DNA of 38,803 nucleotides from an uncultured Akkermansia sp. (GCA_904502165.1 CAJGDB010000009.1:1-38803), one strand, 5' to 3'. Shown: positions 7,175-16,042, counted from the first letter of the stretch. Made by a program: numbers and translations. Notes: generated by a model from the sequence alone, not told the origin.

Positions 7175-7975
7175 ATGGAAACTTCACACATCATCCTCAC
7201 TATTCTGGCTGTCATTGTTGTTGCCATCTTCATCTTTGCGCTCTTGAAGGGTGTCATCCGTATGATACTGCTGGCGCTGGCAGTATCCGGTTCCGTAGCC
7301 GCCTGGATGTTCCTGCAGAAGAACGGCTTCACCTACCTTGCCTTTATAACTGATTCCCCGAAACCCTGGATGGTACAGGCCCTGGCCTGGGGCGCTTCCA
7401 TTTTCATTCTCCTGGTATTCTTCCATGGCATGGTGTGGATTTCCCAGCTATTTAACTTCAAGAAGAAAGCCGGGCTGGGTGGCATTCTCACCACTATTCT
7501 CATGAGTCTCATCATGCTCTGGGTTACCATGATGGGCATCTGCTACTACGGCAATGTATGCCGCATCCGCTATTATCATGAGCTGGCAGAAGCCCAGATG
7601 CAGCGCTCCACCAACCCCGCTGCCGCTATGCCGGACATTCCCTGGTTCACCCGTATGACCACAGCCTTACGCTCTTCCAAAGTCACAGGCTGGGTGCAGA
7701 GCATCGACCTGATGGACAACCCCGCCCAGACCAACCTGGCCTGTCTGGTGGCATTTGGCTGCACCCTCGACGAGCCAACCTTCACCCACTTCTACAACAC
7801 CCAGCTGGCCCAGCGCGGTATTCCGCAACCCACCCGCATGCTCGATCTCTTCCGCGACCCGGGTTTACGCACCATGGTCAGGGAGGGGCGCTTTGTCTCC
7901 CTGCTGGAGAATGAGCGGCTCAACACAATTCTGCGCTACCGCAATACTGAGGAAAAGATGCGCTACATTCTGTAG
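7175..7975 (+). CDS. Membrane protein with four N-terminal helices and a soluble C-terminal half
   Basis: A 266-residue protein. Hydrophobic stretches near 6-26, 29-47, 67-87 and 100-125 form a compact membrane domain, loosely reminiscent of CvpA-type proteins. The rest (130-266) is polar and probably cytosolic or periplasmic. I cannot name a family. It starts 30 nt after the cytochrome gene with no obvious promoter of its own, so the two are probably cotranscribed. A strong terminator follows 24 nt after the stop. Confidence 0.75.
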   Translation: METSHIILTILAVIVVAIFIFALLKGVIRMILLALAVSGSVAAWMFLQKNGFTYLAFITDSPKPWMVQALAWGASIFILLVFFHGMVWISQLFNFKKKAGLGGILTTILMSLIMLWVTMMGICYYGNVCRIRYYHELAEAQMQRSTNPAAAMPDIPWFTRMTTALRSSKVTGWVQSIDLMDNPAQTNLACLVAFGCTLDEPTFTHFYNTQLAQRGIPQPTRMLDLFRDPGLRTMVREGRFVSLLENERLNTILRYRNTEEKMRYIL

Positions 7976-7998
7976 CGCCCCGGTTGAATATTCCATGC

Positions 7999-8033
7999 AA
8001 AAGCCCCCGGAATGCTGCATTCCGGGGGCTTTT
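7999..8033. terminator. Bidirectional Rho-independent terminator
   Basis: A perfect 16-bp stem AAAAGCCCCCGGAATG / CATTCCGGGGGCTTTT with a 3-nt loop lies between the convergent membrane-protein gene and htpG. Both strands end in U residues. Confidence 0.9.
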
Positions 8034-8048
8034 GTGTATGAAACGTGC

Positions 8049-9890
8049 TTACTTATTCAGCAGCTTCTCCAGCAGAGCCTGAGAATTATCGGCCAGCCTG
8101 GCGGGGTCATCGAGCATGCCGGCGCGCAGCAGCGCCGTGTTGATAAGCTGATCTGCCAGCAAGGTGGCCAGGGCTTCATCCTGGCTGCGAAGCTCGGCCA
8201 GCTTCATGACGATGGAATTGTGCGGGTTGAAGGCAATCTCCGGGTGTGTCTCGGGAATCTCCTGCCCCATGGCGCGGAGATAAGCCTTGATTTCCGGGGA
8301 AATATCGCCCTCGCCCTGCAAGGCAATGGCCGGGGCACTGGTCACGCGGTCGCTGGTGCTTACCTTGCTGAAGCGGTCCTTGAACGTCTCGCTCACCCAG
8401 GTGGTCAGGCCCTCGGCCTCGGCCTCATCCAGACCGGGCTGGTCGGGCTGGGCCTCCAGCGGGGGCAGCTCAAGCCCGGCGCGGTCGATGGACTTGATTT
8501 CCTTCTCCCCGAACTTCATGAGACTTTCCACCACAAACTGGTCGCCCCCCTCGGTGAAGAAGCCCACCTCGAACCCACGAGCCTTCAGGGCATCGAGATA
8601 CGGAGAATTCTCAAGCTGGCTTCGGCTGGCTCCATAGAGCACATAGATATCCTTCTGGTTCTCCTTCATACGGGACACGTAGTCCTCGAAACTGGTGAAC
8701 TTGCCCGGCTCGGTGAAGGTGGACTCAAAGCGCAGCAGCTTGCCGAGTGCATCTTTGTGCTCCCAGCTGGTCACCACGCCTTCCTTGATGTAGCGGGAGA
8801 AGGTGCGCCAGAATTTCTCGTAGGTATCCGACTCGTTCTTCGCCACACCCTCAAGGTGCTTGATGAAACGCTTGGTGATGATACCGGAAACCTTGCGGAG
8901 CAGAGAATTATCCTGCAGCATCTCGCGGGAGATATTGAGCGGAAGGTCCTCACTATCCACCACACCGGCCAGGAAACGCAGCCACTCCGGCAGCAGCTTC
9001 TCGGGCTTGCTGTCAATCAGCACCTTGTGGCAGTAGAGCGATACCATAGGCTCGCAACGGCCAAAGCCCATGGCCTCCGGATTCTCCTCAGGCACAAACA
9101 GCACAGAATTGAGCACAATGGGGGCATCTGCGCTGAAGTGCATGTAGCTCAGAGGCTTGCTTTCCGTATGAGCTATGAACTGGTAGAAACCTTCGTATTC
9201 CTCCGGTTTCACATCCTTCTTGCTCTTCATCCAGATAGCCTGCACGGTATTCACATGTTCCCCATTGAAATCAATGGGGAAACCCACAAAGTTGCTGTAT
9301 TTGGAAAGGATGTAGCGCGTATGATCGCCCTTGGCAAAATTCTTTGCATCCTCCTTCAGGAAAATCCTGATGCTCGTGCCGCGGGGCGTATCAGCAGCGG
9401 ACTCACCCAGCTCGTAGCCTTCCTGGCCATCGCTCACCCACTTCACGGGGGAGGCGTCCGGCTGCCAGGAGCGGGTGGTCACCTCCACCTTGTCTGCCGC
9501 CATGAACACGCTGTAAAAGCCCACGCCGAACTGCCCGATGAGGTCCTGCGTGCCGCCCTGGCTCTCCTTCATGGCCTCCAGGAATTTCCTGGTGCCGGAA
9601 TGAGCAATTGTGCCAAGGAACTCCACCACTTCCTCCTGGGTCATGCCGATACCACTGTCGGCAATAGTGAGGGTGCCGGCTTCCTCATCGGTGGTGATGG
9701 TGATACGCAAATCCCGCTCCGGCTCATAGATATCCGTCTGGGTAAGCTGCTTGAGGCGCAGTTTCTCCAGCGCATCGGATGCGTTGGATACCAGCTCACG
9801 CACAAATACCTCGCGGTCGCTGTAAAATGCATGAATCACAATGTCCAGCAGCTGCCGGACCTCCGTCTGGAACTGATGTGTAGTTGCCAT
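8049..9890 (-). CDS. htpG: Molecular chaperone HtpG (Hsp90)
   Basis: A cytosolic ATP-dependent chaperone of 613 residues. The GHKL ATPase domain shows RELVSNASDAL (N36), IADSGIGMT and the glycine-rich lid QFGVGFYSVF. The middle domain carries the conserved NISREMLQ stretch. The C-terminal dimerisation domain is complete, ending without the eukaryotic MEEVD. An upstream in-frame ATG at 9917 exists, but MATTHQFQTEVRQLLD aligns with the family N terminus, so I use 9890. A promoter with a leader of about 23 nt precedes it. No CIRCE-like repeat was noticed. Confidence 0.97.
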   Translation of the reverse strand: MATTHQFQTEVRQLLDIVIHAFYSDREVFVRELVSNASDALEKLRLKQLTQTDIYEPERDLRITITTDEEAGTLTIADSGIGMTQEEVVEFLGTIAHSGTRKFLEAMKESQGGTQDLIGQFGVGFYSVFMAADKVEVTTRSWQPDASPVKWVSDGQEGYELGESAADTPRGTSIRIFLKEDAKNFAKGDHTRYILSKYSNFVGFPIDFNGEHVNTVQAIWMKSKKDVKPEEYEGFYQFIAHTESKPLSYMHFSADAPIVLNSVLFVPEENPEAMGFGRCEPMVSLYCHKVLIDSKPEKLLPEWLRFLAGVVDSEDLPLNISREMLQDNSLLRKVSGIITKRFIKHLEGVAKNESDTYEKFWRTFSRYIKEGVVTSWEHKDALGKLLRFESTFTEPGKFTSFEDYVSRMKENQKDIYVLYGASRSQLENSPYLDALKARGFEVGFFTEGGDQFVVESLMKFGEKEIKSIDRAGLELPPLEAQPDQPGLDEAEAEGLTTWVSETFKDRFSKVSTSDRVTSAPAIALQGEGDISPEIKAYLRAMGQEIPETHPEIAFNPHNSIVMKLAELRSQDEALATLLADQLINTALLRAGMLDDPARLADNSQALLEKLLNK

Positions 9891-9919
9891 AGTTTCGATA
9901 CGAATGAAGTATGCCACCT

Positions 9920-9947
9920 ATTCTACTGCCAACGAAACAAAGGTCAA
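9920..9947 (-). promoter_or_regulatory. Promoter of htpG
   Basis: TTGACC (9942-9947), 16-nt spacer and TAGAAT (9920-9925) on the minus strand. A start 6-7 nt further on leaves a leader of about 23 nt, longer than at most genes here. Confidence 0.65.
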
Positions 9948-10041
9948 GCGGGTATTGTGGCAGTCATCCTGCCCGGCACAGGCCCGGCGGCTCTGCGCTG
10001 CCCAAAATGCGGCAGGCACCGCCTGCATACGGCCTTTTTTA

Positions 10042-10070
10042 TTGCCAGGCAAGCTTGCAGGTGATAGTCT
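10042..10070 (+). promoter_or_regulatory. Promoter of the ketopantoate reductase gene
   Basis: TTGCCA (10042-10047), 17-nt spacer and TAGTCT (10065-10070). The -10 ends 7 nt before the ATG at 10078, so transcription should start on or next to the start codon. Confidence 0.5.
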
Positions 10071-10077
10071 AGGAATC

Positions 10078-10995
10078 ATGAAGATTGCCATACTTGGAGC
10101 TGGAGCGCTAGGATGCTACTACGGGGCGCGGCTGGCAGAAGCTGGTGAAGATGTATGCTTTATCGGGCGCTCTGTGTATGCCCCCCTGCGGGCAGGAGGC
10201 CTGCATGTGGAAAGCGTGCACGGAGACATTCACCTGCCGCAGGTGCAGGTATGCCGCAAAGCAGAAGAATGCGGCCCGGTGGATCTGGTGATTGTATGCT
10301 GGAAAACCACCTGCAATGACCTTCTGGGCGCCTGCCTGCCCCCGCTGCTCAAAGAGAGTACCGAGGTGCTCACCTTCCAGAACGGCATGGGCAACGCAGA
10401 GGCTATTGCTACCTACGTGCCGGCAGAGCGGGTCTTCATCGGCCTGTGCTTTGTGTGCTGCATGATGGATGAACCGGGGCAGATACGCCACCTGGAAGGC
10501 GGGGATATTCAGTTTGCACCGCTGAAACCCAGCGCGGCAGGCAGCGCCCGTGCCAGGGAATTTGCTGTTTTGTTCGAAAAATCCCGCATTGTCACCAGTG
10601 CCTATGACTACGCCGAGCAGATTCAATGGTGCAAGCTCTCATGGAACATTCCCTTCAACGGTTTGTGCGTAGCTCATGGCGGCATCAGCGTCAGAAAACT
10701 CTTCACCCTGCCCGGGCAGGACGAACGCGCCCGCCTCATTATGGAAGAAGTGTGCGCCACCGCCGAAAAACGCGGATTTCCCCTGCCCATGAACATGGTT
10801 CACCGGCAGATGGAACGCACCCGGGTTATGGGAGATTTCATTCCGAGCAGCGCCGTGGACTACCTGCGCGGGCGACCGGTGGAATATGATGCCATCTGGG
10901 GGCTCACCCTGGAACGTGCCCATGAAGCAGGAGTAGAAGTTCCCCACTGGGAACAACTGGCCGCAGACATACGCCGCAGACTGAACCGAGCATGA
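10078..10995 (+). CDS. panE: 2-dehydropantoate 2-reductase family (ketopantoate reductase)
   Basis: Predicted NADPH-dependent reduction of ketopantoate to pantoate in pantothenate/CoA synthesis. The 305-residue protein starts with the Rossmann motif ILGAGALGCYYGA (GxGxxG at 7-12). It has the QNGMGN substrate-side motif (101-106), the conserved lysine in WCKLSWN (K186) and the C-terminal helical domain. The frame is open 174 nt further upstream, but the Rossmann start and the promoter fix 10078. The last 4 nt overlap the next gene (ATGA). Paralogues in this superfamily act on other 2-oxo acids, so the exact substrate is likely but not certain. Confidence 0.85.
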   Translation: MKIAILGAGALGCYYGARLAEAGEDVCFIGRSVYAPLRAGGLHVESVHGDIHLPQVQVCRKAEECGPVDLVIVCWKTTCNDLLGACLPPLLKESTEVLTFQNGMGNAEAIATYVPAERVFIGLCFVCCMMDEPGQIRHLEGGDIQFAPLKPSAAGSARAREFAVLFEKSRIVTSAYDYAEQIQWCKLSWNIPFNGLCVAHGGISVRKLFTLPGQDERARLIMEEVCATAEKRGFPLPMNMVHRQMERTRVMGDFIPSSAVDYLRGRPVEYDAIWGLTLERAHEAGVEVPHWEQLAADIRRRLNRA

Positions 10996-11891
10996 GCCCC
11001 TGTGCCTCCAGCTTTCTGAACCGCATGCTCCGCGTTGCCGGGGCCATGGTGCTGCTTGCTGCCGCTGGGTGGTGTCTGCAGCCCCTGCGCCAGCAGATAC
11101 TGCAGGCAGAAAGAGCAGCACAGCTGCAACTGCCGCCTCCGGAAAGCGGCCAGACGGATGCCCTTTCTCAGAAGCTCGCCCTGTTCGCCCTGGGAGGGCT
11201 GCGTACCTTTGCCGCAGAAATGCTCTGTGTGGATGCCACAAATGCCTGGCTTCAGCAGGACTGGCCCCGCGCCCGCCAGCGCTGGCAGCAGATTACAACC
11301 CTGTGCCCACGCCGGGGCAATTACTGGATCCGGGCCTCGCGCGACATGGCAAAGAACGCCGTGGCATGGGTCAACGGCAACGACCAGCTCACGCCGCATG
11401 AGCAGGCCGTACAGAGCAAAGCCTATCTGGATGCCGCCGAGCAGTTTCTGCTGCAAGGGATTGCCAACAACCCACAGAGTGCCCTGCTCTGGCTGCAGAT
11501 GGCGGCATTCGATGAAGACCTGGCACGCCGCACCAACTTTACACGTGCCGTAGAGGACTACCGCCGCGCACTTGAGCTGGGGGCTTCCCCCATGTACCAG
11601 CGCTGGGTATTCTACAACCTGTGCCGCATTCGTGGGCGCGAGCAGGAGGCCTGGGAGCTGGGGCGCAGGCTGTACGACGAGGAGAACCACCGCGCCCCCT
11701 CTCTGCGCTGCCTGCTCGTAGTGCTGCAGAACAAGCTCGACATCCCGGAAAGTGAACGCCTTAGTCTGGAGCAATTATTCGGCTCCCGTGAGCGAGCCAT
11801 CAAAAAATTCCTGCGGCCCTACCTGCACAACGACCTCCGTTTCCCCACCACGGGCATCAGGGAACTGGTGGAAAGCCAGGGGGCGGAATAA
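10992..11891 (+). CDS. Membrane-anchored TPR-like protein of unknown function
   Basis: A 299-residue protein. Residues 12-27 form a single hydrophobic anchor or uncleaved signal. The remainder is helical, with alternating hydrophobic and alanine positions and repeat-like units around 140-240 (for example AVEDYRRALELGASP) that resemble TPRs. It is translationally coupled to panE by an ATGA overlap, but no enzymatic motif links it to pantothenate synthesis. Function not assigned. Confidence 0.7.
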   Translation: MSPCASSFLNRMLRVAGAMVLLAAAGWCLQPLRQQILQAERAAQLQLPPPESGQTDALSQKLALFALGGLRTFAAEMLCVDATNAWLQQDWPRARQRWQQITTLCPRRGNYWIRASRDMAKNAVAWVNGNDQLTPHEQAVQSKAYLDAAEQFLLQGIANNPQSALLWLQMAAFDEDLARRTNFTRAVEDYRRALELGASPMYQRWVFYNLCRIRGREQEAWELGRRLYDEENHRAPSLRCLLVVLQNKLDIPESERLSLEQLFGSRERAIKKFLRPYLHNDLRFPTTGIRELVESQGAE

Positions 11892-11897
11892 AGACTC

Positions 11898-12821
11898 CTA
11901 CTCCTCCCATCCGGCGCGGGGATGAGCCTGCCGGTATACCTGCTGCATGCGGGTCTTGGTTACGTGTGTATATATCTGCGTTGTTGCCAGGGAACTATGG
12001 CCCAGAAGCTCCTGCACAGCGCGCAGGTCAGCCCCGGCATCGAGCAGGTGCGTCGCAAAGGTATGGCGAAGTTTGTGCGGCGAGATATGGAAGGGGATAT
12101 CGGAGCAACGCAGGTATTTATCGAGCATGAGCTGCACGCTGCGGCAACTCATGCGCCGCCCCAGCCGGCTGATGAACAGCGGAGAATCCCCCTGCACGCC
12201 GGCAAGTTCCCGGTAGCGTTCCACGGCCTCCAGGGCGTAGTCACCCACGGGTACCAGACGCAGCTTACGGCCCTTGCCCAGAAGCCGGATGCAGTTTTCG
12301 CCGGGGCGCAGAGAGTCCGCATTCAGCGCCACCAGCTCACTCAATCGCATGCCGCATGAATAGAACAACTCGAGAATGGCTACATCGCGGAAAGGAAGCC
12401 AGGCCGGGCTCTTCTTATCTGCCGGAATCCGCAGTGGGAGCGAGAGCAGTTCCTCCATCTGGTGCAAGGAGAGATGCACCGGCAGACTCTGCGCCGCCCG
12501 AGGAAGGCTCACTTCCGCCAGAGGACTGGCCTGCAGCCCCTCCCGGCGCATCAGGTACTCATAAAAGGAACGCAGCGCCGCAAAGCGTAGACGGATGGTA
12601 GAGGGCTTGAGTTCCTCGTTCAATGCCTCATAAAGCCAGGAACGGAACAAATCTGCCCCGCATGCCTCCCAGGCATCAAAGGATTCACCAGCCCAGCGCC
12701 GGAACAGCTGGAGAGAACGATGATAGGCTTCCACCGTGCGGGGAGACGCATTGCGCTCCGTCTCCATATAATCAAGGAAACGGAAAACCAGAGGCCCCAA
12801 TTCTTCACCCGGCGGATTCAC
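11898..12821 (-). CDS. Tyrosine site-specific recombinase, XerC/XerD type
   Basis: From the GTG at 12821 the protein has 307 residues, the usual Xer length. Residues 8-95 are the SAM-like core-binding domain. The catalytic set is complete: R159 (CGMRLSEL), K183 (GKGRK), H249 and R252 (HKLRHTFATHLL), H275 (LLGHSS) and nucleophile Y284 (TQIYTHV). Its likely role is resolution of chromosome dimers at dif with an Xer partner. A longer frame opens at 12968, but it lacks family similarity and spans the promoter. No dif-like site, phage gene or integron feature is next to it, which favours a housekeeping Xer over an integrase. XerC versus XerD cannot be settled here. Confidence 0.9.
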   Translation of the reverse strand: MNPPGEELGPLVFRFLDYMETERNASPRTVEAYHRSLQLFRRWAGESFDAWEACGADLFRSWLYEALNEELKPSTIRLRFAALRSFYEYLMRREGLQASPLAEVSLPRAAQSLPVHLSLHQMEELLSLPLRIPADKKSPAWLPFRDVAILELFYSCGMRLSELVALNADSLRPGENCIRLLGKGRKLRLVPVGDYALEAVERYRELAGVQGDSPLFISRLGRRMSCRSVQLMLDKYLRCSDIPFHISPHKLRHTFATHLLDAGADLRAVQELLGHSSLATTQIYTHVTKTRMQQVYRQAHPRAGWEE

Positions 12822-12828
12822 GGAATCC

Positions 12829-12857
12829 TTTTTAGCACAGATATGATTGGGGAGCAA
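12829..12857 (-). promoter_or_regulatory. Promoter of the Xer recombinase gene
   Basis: TTGCTC (12852-12857), 17-nt spacer and TAAAAA (12829-12834), preceded by TG, on the minus strand. The -10 ends 7 nt before the GTG at 12821, which supports that start. Confidence 0.5.
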
Positions 12858-13003
12858 GGTGAATATGGCCGCACCCCCTCTAAAAAGCCGGCAGGCCTCA
12901 GTCAGAAATGACACCCCCGGCACCTGACATCCCACTTTTCTGCTAACAATCAGCGAACCACGGCGCAAACCGGGGCATCCTTGCCTATGCTATGATTCCC
13001 GAT

Positions 13004-13012
13004 TGCTATAAT
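13004..13012 (+). promoter_or_regulatory. Extended -10 promoter (TGCTATAAT)
   Basis: A perfect TATAAT (13007-13012) with an upstream TGC. A weak TTGCCT lies 20 nt upstream. The promoter falls inside the frame that opens at 12992, so translation must start downstream, at 13025. Confidence 0.55.
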
Positions 13013-13024
13013 GAGACCGGCTAT

Positions 13025-13369
13025 ATGCTGATGTACAGTGTGCTGATGTGGATACTTTTCACCCTGGCCTTCTGCCTGGCCGATTCACTATTCCGCTGGA
13101 AGACATCCATGGTGAGCGCCCTGCTGAATCTGGTGCTTGTTTCTGTGGTGTCGATGCTGGGTGCATTTGCTGCGGCAGAGCTGAAAAGCGGGCTGCTCAT
13201 GAGTTCATTATTCCAGCTGGCAGGGGTATTTCTGTGCAGCATGGCAGTATCCCGGGCGGGGCAGATGCTCAGCTGGCCACGCACCTGGCTGGTATCGCTG
13301 TACTGCCTCCTTGCTTATCTGGCAGCGGGGATGATTCTGACAGGAATATTCCTGTTCCAGCACAGTTGA
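13025..13369 (+). CDS. Small integral membrane protein, unknown function
   Basis: A 114-residue protein made almost entirely of four hydrophobic helices (about 3-20, 27-48, 55-75 and 85-108) with short charged turns. I do not recognise a family. An ATG at 12992 is in frame, but the -10 box of the promoter lies between it and 13025, so the inner start is preferred. It stands alone between the divergent xer gene and the lipoprotein operon, which has its own promoter. Confidence 0.55.
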   Translation: MLMYSVLMWILFTLAFCLADSLFRWKTSMVSALLNLVLVSVVSMLGAFAAAELKSGLLMSSLFQLAGVFLCSMAVSRAGQMLSWPRTWLVSLYCLLAYLAAGMILTGIFLFQHS

Positions 13370-13403
13370 GCAGACTTCACTACGCGCGCGACATGAATAG
13401 TGC

Positions 13404-13433
13404 TTGCCACATAGGGGAATGGCATGATAGTAT
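13404..13433 (+). promoter_or_regulatory. Promoter of the lipoprotein-rlmD-dtxR-rhomboid-HAD run
   Basis: TTGCCA (13404-13409), 18-nt spacer and TAGTAT (13428-13433). The -10 ends 8 nt before the ATG at 13442. Confidence 0.5.
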
Positions 13434-13441
13434 AGCCGCGC

Positions 13442-14371
13442 ATGAAGTGCTCCGGCTCCATATTCTGTCTCTGCTCTCTGCTCCTGCTGAGTGCCTGCTC
13501 AGTTGCGCCCCAGGGGGATAACATACCCACCACCCTTTCCACGCGTCGCACCATACACAGGCTCAACGCCGCCCTGCAGGCCGAGCAGGAACGCGCTCTA
13601 GTGGCAGAAACAGCCGAAACAGAAGCGCTGATTAGCGCAGGAGAGGCCGAGCGAGCCGCTCAGGAAGCCCGTGAAAAAGCGCTGGCAGAGGAACAGGCCC
13701 GCATAGAAGCCGAAGCCCGCGCCGCCGCTGCCGAACAGGCGCGACTGGAGGCCGAAGCCCGTATCGCGGCCGCAGAACAGGCCAGGCAGGAAGCTGAAGC
13801 CCAGAAACTGCTTGCTGAGAAGAAGCGTCTGGAAGCCGAAGCCAGAAAGCAGCTGGCTGAACAGAACGAGCGGGAAACCAAAGCTAAAGCCCGGGCTGAA
13901 GCCATGGCAGCAGCTGCTGCACAGGCGGCAGAGGAAGCCAGACAGCTTGAGGAAATGGCAGCAGAAGCCGCGCAACGGCCCCAGCTTATGTCGAGCCGCG
14001 GCCGCCGGGGCACCCACCGCACCCCCTCCCCGGATTCCACACCCTCCGAAGCCCAGCAGGCGGCAGCCCAGGAAATGATGGCCCGGCAGGAACCCGCCGA
14101 GGTAAAGAAACCGGCCCCTGCCCCCAAGGCGCAGAAAAAGAAACCCGTGGCAGAAAGAAAGCCGGAGCCACAGCAGGAACCTGCATTCAGGCAGGATACA
14201 CGCACCGCCCTGCGTAACAATTCATTTACGCCCGCTCAGGCAGATGATGACGAAGACGATTCCCCCTCGCACGCCCTGCCCAACTCGGTAGAACTCCGTG
14301 GCCTGCGTTCCCCGCTCATGCGAGGGCAGCTTCCCATGAACATCGACGGCAAGATTATCAAGAACAACTGA
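13442..14371 (+). CDS. Coiled-coil lipoprotein rich in Ala, Glu and Arg
   Basis: A 309-residue protein with a lipoprotein signal (lipobox LLSAC, C19). Residues 40-170 are a long, highly charged coiled coil with near-repeating units such as EQARLEAEAR. A Pro/Gln-rich linker (180-250) contains PAPKAQKKK. An acidic stretch DDDEDD and a conserved-looking tail (SVELRGLRSPLM) close the protein. This architecture suits an envelope tether between membrane and wall, like TolA- or Lpp-style spacers, but the sequence shows no specific partner. It is 2 nt from rlmD and leads the operon. The repeat composition makes homology searches unreliable. Confidence 0.75.
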   Translation: MKCSGSIFCLCSLLLLSACSVAPQGDNIPTTLSTRRTIHRLNAALQAEQERALVAETAETEALISAGEAERAAQEAREKALAEEQARIEAEARAAAAEQARLEAEARIAAAEQARQEAEAQKLLAEKKRLEAEARKQLAEQNERETKAKARAEAMAAAAAQAAEEARQLEEMAAEAAQRPQLMSSRGRRGTHRTPSPDSTPSEAQQAAAQEMMARQEPAEVKKPAPAPKAQKKKPVAERKPEPQQEPAFRQDTRTALRNNSFTPAQADDDEDDSPSHALPNSVELRGLRSPLMRGQLPMNIDGKIIKNN

Positions 14372-14373
14372 TT

Positions 14374-15597
14374 ATGGACACCCCTCCCCGCAAATTCGTA
14401 CCGGTACCATTTGCCTACCACCAGGAGATTGAGCTCACCATCGACAATCTGTCTAACCAGGGCCACGGCGTAGGCCGGGTCGATAACTGGGTCGTCTTTG
14501 TTCCCTACACCCTGCCTGGTGAGCGTGTACGCGCCCGCATTTACCGCAATGAGAAGAACTGCTCCCTTGCAGATCTGGTCGAAGTACTGACCCCCTCACC
14601 CCAGCGTGTGCAACCGCTCTGCCCGGTATACGGCTACTGCGGCGGCTGCCAGTACCAGCACCTTGAATACAGCGCCCAGCTGGAGTGGAAAACCGCCCAG
14701 GTGGCAGACCTGCTGCGTCTTCAGGCTGGGCTGGAGCTCCCCGTACTCCCAGCCATTGCTTCCCCCCAGACATACGGCTACCGCAGCAAGATTACCCCGC
14801 ATTTCCACAAGCCTAAGGAAGCAAAGGTGGGCAACATCGGATTCCTGCGTGCGGGTTCCCGCAGCGAGGTGTGCGATATCAGACAATGCCCGATTGCCAT
14901 GGAGGAACTCAATGAGGCTCTGCCCGTCGTCCGCAAGGCTGTTCACCAGGCTGCAGCACAGTACAAGCGCGGGGCCACCCTGCTCATGCGAGTGAGCGAG
15001 GGCAGCGTGATTACCAACAACAATGCCGTATGCACCGAACATGTAGGTGATCTGACCTTTAATTTCCTGGCTGGCGACTTCTTCCAGAACAACCCTTACA
15101 TTCTGCCCGCCTTCACCGGCTATGTGGCGCGCCAGGCCTGCGCCGATGGAGCCCGTTACCTGGTGGATGCCTATTGTGGCAGCGGTCTCTTCGCCCTTAC
15201 CCTAGCCCCTCATTTTGAGAAAGTGCTGGGCGTGGAGGTAAGCGAAACCAGCGCCGACTGGGCACGCGCCAACGCCCGCAGCAACGGCATTACACACGCC
15301 AGTTTCCTGGCAGCCAGCGCCGAAGCCATCTTCGAGCAAGTTGATTTCCCGGCAGAAGAAAGCGCGGTGGTCATTGACCCGCCCCGCAAAGGCTGCGACA
15401 TGGCGTTCCTGAACCAGCTCTTTGCCTTCGGTCCTGCCCGCGTGGTCTATGTCTCCTGCAATCCGGCCACGCAGATTCGCGACCTGGCAGAGTTCGATAA
15501 AGCCGGCTATGAGGTGGTGGAAGTACAGCCCTTCGACCTCTTCCCCCAGACCAAACATCTGGAATGCGTAGCCACCCTGCGTAAGAAGAAAGCATGA
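14374..15597 (+). CDS. rlmD: 23S rRNA (uracil-C5)-methyltransferase, RlmD/TrmA class
   Basis: SAM-dependent 5-methyluridine methyltransferase of 407 residues. A TRAM RNA-binding domain occupies about 12-72. Four cysteines at 83, 89, 92 and 172 have the spacing of the RlmD [4Fe-4S] site. The SAM domain has DAYCGSGLFAL (265-275), DPPRKGC (334-340) and the catalytic cysteine C361 in YVSCNPATQIRDL. It follows the lipoprotein after 2 nt and overlaps the repressor gene by 4 nt. RlmC or TrmA specificity cannot be excluded, though the Fe-S cysteines and TRAM favour RlmD. Confidence 0.87.
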   Translation: MDTPPRKFVPVPFAYHQEIELTIDNLSNQGHGVGRVDNWVVFVPYTLPGERVRARIYRNEKNCSLADLVEVLTPSPQRVQPLCPVYGYCGGCQYQHLEYSAQLEWKTAQVADLLRLQAGLELPVLPAIASPQTYGYRSKITPHFHKPKEAKVGNIGFLRAGSRSEVCDIRQCPIAMEELNEALPVVRKAVHQAAAQYKRGATLLMRVSEGSVITNNNAVCTEHVGDLTFNFLAGDFFQNNPYILPAFTGYVARQACADGARYLVDAYCGSGLFALTLAPHFEKVLGVEVSETSADWARANARSNGITHASFLAASAEAIFEQVDFPAEESAVVIDPPRKGCDMAFLNQLFAFGPARVVYVSCNPATQIRDLAEFDKAGYEVVEVQPFDLFPQTKHLECVATLRKKKA

Positions 15598-15998
15598 TTG
15601 CACACATGACCAGACTCAGCCGCAGCGCTGAAGACTACCTTGAGGCTATCGGGAATTTGTGCCGGGAAAAAGGCCGGGCACAGGTGAGCGATGTGGCCGC
15701 TGTACTCAATGTGAAGAAACCCAGCGTTACGGCAGCGGTTCACCAGCTAGAGGAAGAGGGACTCATCACCCATCGTCGCTATGCACCCATTGAGCTTACG
15801 GAAAAAGGCAGACTGTACGCTGACCTGGTTATCCGCTCCCATGCTATTCTGAAGCAGTTTCTGATGGATGCCGGCGGCCTTACTCCTGAACGAGCCGAGG
15901 AAGCGGCCTGCAGCATGGAGCATATTCTCACCTTTGAGGAAATTGCCGCCATGGGCATCCGCATGGAACAGCTTTGCACAGCAAAGGAACAGGCATGA
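15594..15998 (+). CDS. DtxR/MntR-family metal-dependent repressor, two-domain form
   Basis: A winged-helix regulator of 134 residues with the dimerisation domain but no SH3-like third domain, the MntR layout. The N-terminal SAEDYLEAI carries the Asp and Glu that bind Mn in MntR, and RSHAILKQF supplies the conserved His. The later site reads CSMEH, with Cys where MntR has Glu and DtxR has Cys, then Glu-His. The metal site therefore mixes MntR and DtxR features. Start 15594 overlaps rlmD by 4 nt (ATGA); a second ATG at 15606 is also possible. No feo, mnt or siderophore gene is adjacent, so targets lie elsewhere. Confidence 0.85.
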   Translation: MIAHMTRLSRSAEDYLEAIGNLCREKGRAQVSDVAAVLNVKKPSVTAAVHQLEEEGLITHRRYAPIELTEKGRLYADLVIRSHAILKQFLMDAGGLTPERAEEAACSMEHILTFEEIAAMGIRMEQLCTAKEQA

Positions 15999-16042
15999 CT
16001 CATTGAACAACCGGGCAGCAAATCCAATCCAATACTGCAATC

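Noticed and set aside
10012..10036. GCAGGC / GCCTGC hairpin followed by T residues upstream of panE
   Set aside because: No plus-strand gene runs into it and the T-run is displaced from the stem, so termination is unlikely.
7755..10064. 769-codon open frame on the plus strand
   Set aside because: It is antisense to htpG and has no family motif; the real gene on the other strand is unambiguous.
11898..12821. Integrase of a mobile element
   Set aside because: The recombinase has Xer length and motifs and housekeeping neighbours, with no att repeats or phage genes beside it.
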